From positions 1,488,001 to 1,552,000 of the forward strand of contig NZ_JAUSUT010000001.1 of assembly GCF_030814215.1 (NCBI RefSeq): a stretch of DNA of 64,000 bases, in the 5' to 3' direction. A program made the position numbers and the translations under genes. Origin of the DNA: Amycolatopsis thermophila. Its GTDB lineage: Bacteria > Actinomycetota > Actinomycetes > Mycobacteriales > Pseudonocardiaceae. Below, piece after piece: positions 38,153-45,326 of the stretch. The notes beneath the pieces were generated by a model that made no database searches, was not told the DNA's origin, and saw only the letters and a program-made list of their open reading frames with translations. Position 1 is the stretch's first letter. Each line of letters begins with the position of its first letter.

Positions 38153-38934
38153 GATTCCTCCCGGAGTTCGGCAACCAGCACCTCGACGCCGAGGCCGCGC
38201 ATCGCGGCGATCTCCTCGGCGGGCGTTCCTTCGTCGGTGACGACCAGGTCGTAGGCGCCGACGTCGCCGTAGGCGTGCGTCGCGGTCCGCCCGAACTTCG
38301 AGTGGTCCACGACCAGCACGTTCCGCGCGCACGCGGCCAGCGCCGCCGTCTTCAGCTCCGCGTACTCCCGCACCGGGTGGTACAGCCGCCCGCCGGCGAT
38401 CGCGGTCGCGGAGACGAACCCGACGTCCGCCCGCATCCGGCGCAGCGCGGCGACCGTGTCCGGCCCGGCGCACGAGTCGAACTCGGTGTAGCGGCCGCCG
38501 AGCAACCGGACCTCGATGCTCTCGTCGGCGCCGAGGATCCGCGCCTCCTCCAGCGAGTTCGTGATCACCGACAGCGGGCCGGCGAACCGGCGGACCAGCG
38601 GGAACAGGGTCGTCGAGTCGTCGACGAACACCGTCTGCCCGCCGCGCACCTCCGCGAACGCCAGCGCGGACAGCGCTTCCTTCACCGGCAGGTTGAGGTT
38701 CTCGCGAAAGCGCTTGGCCGTCTCCATGGTCAGCGCGGGGTAGGCCGCGACCTTGCCGCGCAGCTTGCGCAGCAACCGCCGCTCGGCGAGGTCGTCGAGG
38801 TCGCGGTGCATCGTCATCAGGCTGACCCCGAACTGCTCGGTCAGCCGGTCGATGCGGACCTCACCGCAGTCGATGACGTGCCTGAGGACGTCCTGGCGGC
38901 GCTGCTCGACCTCGGCGTCCGGCGGTCTAGGCAC
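38149..38934 (-). CDS. DeoR/GlpR-family transcriptional regulator
   Basis: A 261-residue repressor. The N-terminal HTH reads [54 protein letters not shown]. The C-terminal sugar-phosphate-sensing domain includes [33 protein letters not shown] and [12 protein letters not shown]. It sits between the polyol dehydrogenase and xylulokinase genes with overlaps at both ends and presumably controls this operon, with a sugar phosphate as inducer. Confidence 0.92.
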   Translation of the reverse strand: MPRPPDAEVEQRRQDVLRHVIDCGEVRIDRLTEQFGVSLMTMHRDLDDLAERRLLRKLRGKVAAYPALTMETAKRFRENLNLPVKEALSALAFAEVRGGQTVFVDDSTTLFPLVRRFAGPLSVITNSLEEARILGADESIEVRLLGGRYTEFDSCAGPDTVAALRRMRADVGFVSATAIAGGRLYHPVREYAELKTAALAACARNVLVVDHSKFGRTATHAYGDVGAYDLVVTDEGTPAEEIAAMRGLGVEVLVAELREES

Positions 38935-39931
38935 GCACGACCGCCTTGATCACCGAGTCGTCCTTCGCGGCGACGGTCAGCGCCTGCTCGACCTCGTCCA
39001 GGCCGAAGCGGTGGGTGACGAGCGCGTCCAGGTCGACCTCGCCCGCGGCGAGCGCGATCGCCGTCGGCCAGGTGTTGGCGTACCGGAACGTGCCGGTGAC
39101 CTCGATCTCGGAGTTCTGCACGTGCGACAGCGGCAGCGGCAGTTCGTCGCCGCCCATGCCGACGAGCACGACCCGCCCCGCGCGCCCGACCGTGCGGATC
39201 GCCTGCGCGGCCGCGGCCGGCACGCCGGAGCATTCCAGCAGCACGTCCGGGGTGAAACCGGCGTCGGCGAGGCTGTCGCGCGAGACGTCGATGGTGCCCG
39301 TCGCGCCCAGCTCCTCGGCGACCCGCAGGCGGCGCGGGTTCACGTCGGTGACCACGACTTCGCTCGCCCCGAAGGCGCGGGCGGTCTGCGTGGCGACCAG
39401 GCCGATCGGGCCCGCGCCGGTGATCAGGACGCGGCTGCCGGGCGCGATGCGCGACTTCCGGCTCGCCCACACGCCCACGGACAGCGGTTCGAGCAGAGCG
39501 GCCGCGTCGTCGCTCAGGGTGTCGGGGACCGGGTGCGCGAAGTCCTCACGCAGCACCACGTACTCGCAGAACGCGCCGTCGACCGGCGGCGTGCCGAAGA
39601 ACCGCATGCGCGGGCAGAGGTTGTAGCGGCCGGCCTTGCACTCGGCGCACACCGAGCACGGCACGCCCGGTTCGAGCGCGACGCGCGCGCCGATCTCGTG
39701 CCGGTGCGCGTCCCGGCCGCGGGCGACGACGACCCCGCTGGGCTCGTGCCCGAGGACCAGGGGTTGCTCCACGACGAAGTCGCCGATCCGGCCGTGCTCG
39801 TAGTAGTGCACGTCCGACCCGCAGGTGCCGACGGAGGAGACGCGGATCAGGACCTCGTCCGGCGCGGGCCGCGGAACGGGCCGCTCTTCGATCCGGATGT
39901 CGTGGATCCCGTGCAGCACCGCGACCTTCAT
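38927..39931 (-). CDS. Zinc-dependent sorbitol/xylitol-type dehydrogenase
   Basis: A 334-residue MDR polyol dehydrogenase that would oxidise a pentitol or hexitol to the ketose. Zinc ligands lie in GTCGSDVHYYEHGRIGDF and LGHEPSG, the structural cysteines in EPGVPCSVCAECKAGRYNLCPRMRFFGTPPVDGAF. VLITGAGPIGLVATQTARAFGA binds NAD. This pattern fits the sorbitol/xylitol/arabinitol dehydrogenase group. ATG 39931 is preferred to a GTG at 39943. The upstream gap is short and unusually AT-rich, a likely promoter and DeoR operator. Confidence 0.92.
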   Translation of the reverse strand: MKVAVLHGIHDIRIEERPVPRPAPDEVLIRVSSVGTCGSDVHYYEHGRIGDFVVEQPLVLGHEPSGVVVARGRDAHRHEIGARVALEPGVPCSVCAECKAGRYNLCPRMRFFGTPPVDGAFCEYVVLREDFAHPVPDTLSDDAAALLEPLSVGVWASRKSRIAPGSRVLITGAGPIGLVATQTARAFGASEVVVTDVNPRRLRVAEELGATGTIDVSRDSLADAGFTPDVLLECSGVPAAAAQAIRTVGRAGRVVLVGMGGDELPLPLSHVQNSEIEVTGTFRYANTWPTAIALAAGEVDLDALVTHRFGLDEVEQALTVAAKDDSVIKAVVRA

Positions 39932-39943
39932 CGAGTCGTCCAC

Positions 39944-39975
39944 CGCACGAACTTAACACAAAACTCGATAACTAA
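39944..39975 (-). promoter_or_regulatory. AT-rich promoter/operator region of the pentitol operon
   Basis: The short gap between nnrE/D and the dehydrogenase (minus-strand sense TTATCGAGTTTTGTGTTAAG) is strikingly AT-rich for this genome. It could hold the promoter and DeoR site. No exact consensus is claimed. Confidence 0.4.
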
Positions 39976-41405
39976 AGCGCCCGTACCTGCCGGATCGCGT
40001 CCGGGATCGCCGCCAGAACCCCACTCGCCGACACCGGCACCCCGCGCGCGGCCAGATCCCCGGCCAGCGAATGCACGTACGCGGCGCACCCGGCCGCGAG
40101 CCACGGGTCGAGCCCGCTCGCGAGCAGCGCCCCGACCAGGCCGGACAGCACGTCCCCGGAGCCCGCCGTGGCCAGCCAGGACCCGCGCGCGACGTTCACC
40201 AGCACGCGCCCATCCGGGTCGGCGATGATCGTCACGTTGCCCTTGAGCAGCACGACCGCGTCGTACTTCGCCGCGGCCTCGCGCACCGACGCCACCCGGT
40301 CCTCGCCCGGCGGCCGCCCCATGAGCCGTTCGAACTCGCCCGCGTGCGGGGTCAGGACCAGCGGGGTGTCCGGGTCGCGGGCGTCGAGGACGCCGGGCTG
40401 CTGGGCCATCAGCGTGGTCGCGTCGGCGTCCGCGCACACCGGCACCCCGGCGGCGAGGACGTGGGTGAGCACCTCGCGGCCCTCGCGCCCGGTGCCGATC
40501 CCCGGCCCGACCACCCACGCCTGCGCGCGTCCGGCGTCGGTCACCGAACCGGTGGCCACGACCTCCGGCCAGCGCGAGCGCACGACGTCGGCCGCCGGGC
40601 CGGCGTAGCGCACCATGCCGGAGGTGCCCAGCACCGCGGACCCGGTCGCGAGCACCGCCGCACCCGGGTAGGTCGCCGAGCCGGCCGCGATGCCGGTGAC
40701 GCCCTGGCTGTACTTGTCGTCGTCCGGACCGGGCAGCGGCCAGGCCAGGCCGACGTCGACCGGATCCAGTTGCCGCAGGTCCGGCTCGCCGAGGTCCAGG
40801 CCGAGCTCGACGAACTCGACCCGGCCGCAGCGGTCCGGGTTGAGGACGTGCACCGGTTTGCGGGCGCCGAAGGTGACCGTGCGGGTGGCCGTCACCGCGT
40901 CGCCCGGCACCGCGCCGGTGTCCGGTTCGACGCCGCTGGGCAGGTCGACCGCCAGGACCGGCGCGCTGACGTGCTCGAGCAGCGCCGCCGCCTCCGGGCG
41001 CAGACCGCCGTGCGCGGACAGGCCCACGATGCCGTCGATCACCAGGTCCGCGGCTTGCAGCGCGCGCGGACCGTCGTCGGCCCCCACGATGCGGCCTCCT
41101 CCGCGGCGCAGGGCCGCGAGACCCGCGGCGTGCGCCTTCTCCGGCTTGAGCAGGACCGCGGTCACGCCGACGTTGCGGCGCCGCAGGAACGCCCCGGCCC
41201 ACAACGCGTCACCGCCGTTGTTGCCCGCGCCGACGAGGAGCACGACGCGACACCCGGACACCTTCCCGGTGTGCTCGGCCAGCATGTCGGCGGCGTGCAC
41301 GGAGACCGCGAACGCGGCCTTGTGCATCAGCGCGCCTTCGGGCGTGACGGCCAGCAGGCGCTCCTCGGCCGCGCGGATTCGCTCGGTGGTCCAGAAACCT
41401 CGCAC
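39972..41405 (-). CDS. nnr: Bifunctional NAD(P)H-hydrate epimerase / ADP-dependent dehydratase
   Basis: A 477-residue repair enzyme for damaged NAD(P)H. The N-terminal epimerase (residues 1-210) has LLVGAGNNGGDALWAGAFLRRR and VDLPSGVEPDTG. The C-terminal dehydratase (about 225-477) has VVGPGIGTGREG, LVLTPHAGEFERLMG and the ATP/ADP-site GSWLATAGSGDVLSGLVGALLA. Both activities look intact. M. tuberculosis Rv3433c is the matching fused protein near glmS. Confidence 0.95.
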   Translation of the reverse strand: MRGFWTTERIRAAEERLLAVTPEGALMHKAAFAVSVHAADMLAEHTGKVSGCRVVLLVGAGNNGGDALWAGAFLRRRNVGVTAVLLKPEKAHAAGLAALRRGGGRIVGADDGPRALQAADLVIDGIVGLSAHGGLRPEAAALLEHVSAPVLAVDLPSGVEPDTGAVPGDAVTATRTVTFGARKPVHVLNPDRCGRVEFVELGLDLGEPDLRQLDPVDVGLAWPLPGPDDDKYSQGVTGIAAGSATYPGAAVLATGSAVLGTSGMVRYAGPAADVVRSRWPEVVATGSVTDAGRAQAWVVGPGIGTGREGREVLTHVLAAGVPVCADADATTLMAQQPGVLDARDPDTPLVLTPHAGEFERLMGRPPGEDRVASVREAAAKYDAVVLLKGNVTIIADPDGRVLVNVARGSWLATAGSGDVLSGLVGALLASGLDPWLAAGCAAYVHSLAGDLAARGVPVSASGVLAAIPDAIRQVRAL

Positions 41406-41427
41406 GGGTCGAGGCTAGCGGCCGGCC

Positions 41428-43290
41428 CTACTCGACGGTGACGGACTTCGCCAGGTTGCGCGGCTTGTCGACGTCGTAACCACGCGAGCGCGCGATTTCG
41501 GCCGACAGCACCTGCAGCGGAACCGTCGAGACCAGCGGCTGCAACAGGGTCGGCACCGCCGGGACCTCGATCAGCTCGTCGGCGAACGGGCGCACGGTGT
41601 CGTCGCCCTCCTCGGCGATGACGATCGTGCGGGCACCGCGCGCCTGGATCTCGCTGATGTTGGACACCAGCTTGGCGTGCAGCACCGCGCGGCCCTTCGG
41701 CGACGGCATCACCACGACGACCGGCAGGCCCTCCTCGATCAGCGCGATCGGGCCGTGCTTGAGCTCGCCCGCGGCGAACGCCTCGGCGTGCATGTACGCC
41801 AGCTCCTTGAGCTTGAGCGCACCCTCCAGCGCCACCGGGTAACCGACGTGCCTGCCCAGGAACAGCACCGCCTTCGAGTCGGCGATGCCGCGGGACAGCT
41901 CACGCACCTGGTCCACAGTGGACAGCGCCTTGTGCACGGCCGCCGGCATGGCCTCCAGCTCGGCGAACTCGCGCGCCACCTCGTCCGGGTACTTGGTGCC
42001 GCGGGCCTGCGCGAGCGCGAGACCGACGAGGTAGTTCGCGGCGAGCTGCGACAGGAACGTCTTCGTCGCCGCGACGCCGACCTCCGGACCGGCGTGCGTG
42101 TAGAGCACCGCGTCGGACTCGCGCGGGATCTGCGCGCCGTTGGTGTTGCAGACGGCCAGCACGCGCGCCTTCTGGTCGCGGGCGTGCCGGATCGCTTCGA
42201 GCGTGTCGGCGGTCTCGCCGGACTGGGACACGGCGACGACCAGGGTGTCCCGGTCGAGCACCGGGTCGCGGTAGCGGAACTCACTGGCCAGCTCGACCTC
42301 GACCGGCAGGCGGCACCAGTGCTCGATCGCGTACTTCGCGACCAGACCGGAGTGGTAGGCCGACCCGCAGGCGACGACGAACACCTTGTCGACCTCGCGC
42401 AGGTCCTGGTCGGACAGGCGCTGCTCGTCGAGGATGACCCGGCCCTTGTCGAAGTGCCCGCGCAGCGTGTTCGCCAGCGCCTCGGGCTGCTCCTCGATCT
42501 CCTTGAGCATGAAGTACTCGTGGCCGCCCTTCTCGGCGGCGGAGAGGTCCCAGTTGACCGTGAACGGCTTGCCCTGCGCGGGCTCGCCGGCGAAGTCGCT
42601 GATGTCGTAGCCCTCGCGGCTGATGACGACGACCTGGTCCTGCCCCAGCTCCACGGCCTCGCGCGTGTGCTCGATGAAGGCCGACACGTCGGAGGCGACG
42701 AAGTGCTCACCCGCACCGACGCCGACGACCAGCGGCGAGGACCGGCGGGCGGCGACGATCATGTCCGGCTGGTCCGCGTGGGTCACGACCAGGGTGAACG
42801 CGCCCTCGAGGCGGCGGCACACGGCGCGGACGCTGCCGGGCAGGTCCCCGGCGGTGGGTCCGTCGGCGTAGGCGCGGGCCACCAGGTGGGCGGCGGTCTC
42901 GGTGTCGGTGTCGCTGGACATCTCGACGCCGTCGGCCTCCAGCTCGGCGCGCAGGGCGGCGAAGTTCTCGATGATGCCGTTGTGCACGACGGCGACGCGC
43001 TCGGTGGCGTCGCGGTGCGGGTGCGAGTTGCGGTCGATCGGGGCGCCGTGGGTGGCCCAGCGGGTGTGCCCCATGCCCGCGGTGCCGGCGAACCGGTCGA
43101 GACCGGTTTCGGCGAGGGCGCCCTCCAGGTTGGCCAGGCGGCCGGCCTTGCGCTCGACGGTCAGCGCGCCCGCGCCGTCCAGCACGGCCACCCCGGCCGA
43201 GTCATAGCCTCGGTACTCCATCCGGCGCAGCCCGCCGAGCACGACGTCCAGCGCCTGCCGGTGACCGACATATCCCACGATTCCGCACAC
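41428..43290 (-). CDS. glmS: Glutamine-fructose-6-phosphate aminotransferase
   Basis: A 620-residue enzyme making glucosamine-6-phosphate, the first step to UDP-GlcNAc. The N-terminal class II glutaminase starts MCGIVGYVG with the nucleophile Cys2, plus GMGHTRWATHG. Two SIS isomerase domains follow (VACGSAYHSGLVAKY, VSQSGETADTLEA). The C-terminus ends KPRNLAKSVTVE as usual. No glmS ribozyme is expected in actinobacteria and none was seen. glmM, the next enzyme, is 5 kb away. Confidence 0.97.
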   Translation of the reverse strand: MCGIVGYVGHRQALDVVLGGLRRMEYRGYDSAGVAVLDGAGALTVERKAGRLANLEGALAETGLDRFAGTAGMGHTRWATHGAPIDRNSHPHRDATERVAVVHNGIIENFAALRAELEADGVEMSSDTDTETAAHLVARAYADGPTAGDLPGSVRAVCRRLEGAFTLVVTHADQPDMIVAARRSSPLVVGVGAGEHFVASDVSAFIEHTREAVELGQDQVVVISREGYDISDFAGEPAQGKPFTVNWDLSAAEKGGHEYFMLKEIEEQPEALANTLRGHFDKGRVILDEQRLSDQDLREVDKVFVVACGSAYHSGLVAKYAIEHWCRLPVEVELASEFRYRDPVLDRDTLVVAVSQSGETADTLEAIRHARDQKARVLAVCNTNGAQIPRESDAVLYTHAGPEVGVAATKTFLSQLAANYLVGLALAQARGTKYPDEVAREFAELEAMPAAVHKALSTVDQVRELSRGIADSKAVLFLGRHVGYPVALEGALKLKELAYMHAEAFAAGELKHGPIALIEEGLPVVVVMPSPKGRAVLHAKLVSNISEIQARGARTIVIAEEGDDTVRPFADELIEVPAVPTLLQPLVSTVPLQVLSAEIARSRGYDVDKPRNLAKSVTVE

Positions 43291-43412
43291 GCCACCAGCC
43301 TAACGAGGGATACGGGGTGCGCTCCCCCGGCTCATCTCCACCGCGGGGGAAACCGCGCTTCCGGAGGATGTTGCGCAGCCGCGGCGGGGCGCGCTGCCCT
43401 AAGCTCTCGACC

Positions 43413-44303
43413 ATGGTCAGCAAGCCCAAGGAGCTGCTCGAAGAGCTGTCGCACGCGGGACCGCACGAGGTGCTGCGGGGCAACCTCGCGCTCGCCGGAT
43501 TGCCCGGTGTGGTCTTCACCCCACGGAGCGGCCTGGGCCTGCCGGCCGTCGCGTTCGGCCACGGGTGGCTGCAGCCGCCGGGGCGCTACCGCGGGCTGCT
43601 GAGCCACCTGGCGAGCTGGGGCGTCGTCGCCGCGGCGCCGGCCACGCAGCTGGGGCCGCTGCCGTCGCACCGCCTGCTGGCCGCCGACCTGCGCACGACG
43701 CTCGACATCGTGACCGGTGTGCGGCTGGGGCCGGACAGCATCAGCGTCGACCCGGCGCGGCTCGGTGTGGCGGGGCATTCGACCGGTGGCGGTTCGGCGG
43801 TGCTCGCGGCGGCGGGTGCGGCCGGGGCGGTCGCCCGCGCCGCTGGTGAGGCCGGAGCGGTGGCGGCCCGCGCCGCGGGTGAGGCCCGGGCGGTGGGTGG
43901 GGTCCGCGCGGTGGCCACGTTCGCGGCGGCGCAGACCCTGCCCTCGGCGACGGCGGCGGCGGCTTCCGTCACGGTTCCGGGCCTGCACTTGGCCGCAGAC
44001 GGCGACCTGGTGGCCCCCGCGATCGGCAACGCGGAGGCGATCGCCAAGGCGTGGGGCGGGCCGGTCCAGTACCGGAAACTCAACAAGTCGACGCACCTCG
44101 CGGTGACCGAGGGGAGCCACTGGAGCCAGCGGCTGCTGCACGGCAAGCCGCAGCACCGGACGCAGGCGCTGGTGCGCGCGTTGTTCACCGCGTTCTTCCT
44201 GACGCACCTCACCGGGACCGACAAGTACCGTCCTCTGCTGGACTCGGATGTGAAACGCGCCACCATCGAGTTCGAGCGAGGCCCCGAACCGGTGGCGGCC
44301 TGA
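43413..44303 (+). CDS. Alpha/beta hydrolase (dienelactone hydrolase/PET-hydrolase-like)
   Basis: A 296-residue cytoplasmic-looking hydrolase beginning MVSKPKELLEELSHAGPHEVLRGNL. The oxyanion-side motif GHGWLQPPGRY and nucleophile elbow GHSTGGGSAV are clear, with a late acid in LAADGDLVAPA and the histidine in NKSTHLAVTEGSHW. A low-complexity Ala/Gly/Glu insert (AGEAGAVAARAAGEARAVGG) lies after the elbow. The substrate is unknown. It is divergent from glmS. Confidence 0.85.
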   Translation: MVSKPKELLEELSHAGPHEVLRGNLALAGLPGVVFTPRSGLGLPAVAFGHGWLQPPGRYRGLLSHLASWGVVAAAPATQLGPLPSHRLLAADLRTTLDIVTGVRLGPDSISVDPARLGVAGHSTGGGSAVLAAAGAAGAVARAAGEAGAVAARAAGEARAVGGVRAVATFAAAQTLPSATAAAASVTVPGLHLAADGDLVAPAIGNAEAIAKAWGGPVQYRKLNKSTHLAVTEGSHWSQRLLHGKPQHRTQALVRALFTAFFLTHLTGTDKYRPLLDSDVKRATIEFERGPEPVAA

Positions 44304-44960
44304 GGTCGGGTTGGCGGTGGGCCTCGCCTCGGCGAAGTACCTGCAGCCGTCGCCCGAGCACCTGATGCCGCCCCGTCCTCCAACACCGTCACGGTGCCCG
44401 TAGGGCCGGGCCGCTCGGCGGGCGGATCGTTCATGGCGCCGTGCCCGCTGACATAGCGCGAGCCTGGGCAAAGCCTCCCGTCCGGTGGGCGCAGGGCGTC
44501 GCGCTGCTGCTGACGCCAAGTTCTGCTCCCCGCCGCGACGGCTTGGCCGGCCGTGCGGCGGGGCGCCTCATGCCCGGGACAGGCCGGCCAATCCCCAACC
44601 CCACGTGTGGCAGCCACTCGACTGGGAAACGGTTCATGCCGCGGGGCCGCCCCCAGGACGGCGCGGCATGCCGAAGCCGCACACTGCGACCGGGCAAGCC
44701 AACCAACCACCCCACCCCGGAGCCGCCCGACTCAGGAGCGAGTCCTTGCCGCAGGACCCGCCTCCCAGGGCGCCCCGGCATGCCGAGACCCACGCGGCGA
44801 CTGGGCGGGGCCGCCCCAGGGCGGCGCGGCATGCCGATACCCCACACGGCGACCGGGCAAGCCAACCAACCACAGCAGCCCCGGCAGCCGCCCGACTCGG
44901 GAGCTGGTCAGGTCGTGGGGCCGGCCCGCAGCGGTTGACCTGTGGGCGGGTTTCGCGGCG
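44304..44960. repeat. Repeat-rich intergenic region
   Basis: About 660 bases between convergent genes. A unit with GCGCGGCATGCCGA and GCGACCGGGCAAGCCAACCAACCAC occurs at about 44660-44711 and again 163 bases on at about 44823-44874. A partial, diverged copy starts around 44776, and an older relative lies at 44545-44600. A GTGGCAGCCAC palindrome lies at about 44607. No gene is supported here. Confidence 0.7.
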
Positions 44961-45326
44961 TCAGGCGAGCCAGTCCTTGGCCGAGTAGTCGTCGTCCTCG
45001 GGGTCGTCGCTTCGGGCGTGGCGGCCGCGGCGGGCGGGGGTGGGCGCGGGGTGCCGGTTGGTCGGTTCGGTCGCCAGCTCCGGGTCCTCGAACGCCAGGC
45101 CGAGCGACTCGTTGGGGTCCGGTTTGTCCGGGCGTTCCCAGCCCGCGGCCGTCGTGCGGCTCGCCCGCTCGTGGAGGTCCTGCAGCTCGGCGCCGGCCGT
45201 CTGGCGCAGCGCGTCGGCCCGGGCGCGGCTCTCCGCGAGACTCGTCTCGACGCGCCGGCTGACCAGGTCGTTGCGAGCGGCTCGCTCGGCGGCGATCGCG
45301 TCCAGCTTCACCTGGAACTCGTTCAC
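44961..45326 (-). CDS. Small coiled-coil protein of the EspC-like operon
   Basis: A 121-residue protein beginning MNEFQVKLDAIAAERAARNDLVSRRVETSLAESRARADAL, largely helical and charged. The disordered acidic tail ends DDDYSAKDWLA. I do not recognise a named family. It overlaps the 907-residue gene by four bases as third gene of the operon, so it may act as partner or chaperone for that protein. Confidence 0.75.
   Translation of the reverse strand: MNEFQVKLDAIAAERAARNDLVSRRVETSLAESRARADALRQTAGAELQDLHERASRTTAAGWERPDKPDPNESLGLAFEDPELATEPTNRHPAPTPARRGRHARSDDPEDDDYSAKDWLA

Noticed and set aside
43291-43412. glmS ribozyme upstream of glmS
   Set aside because: Its conserved core was not seen, and the element is typical of Firmicutes, not Actinobacteria.
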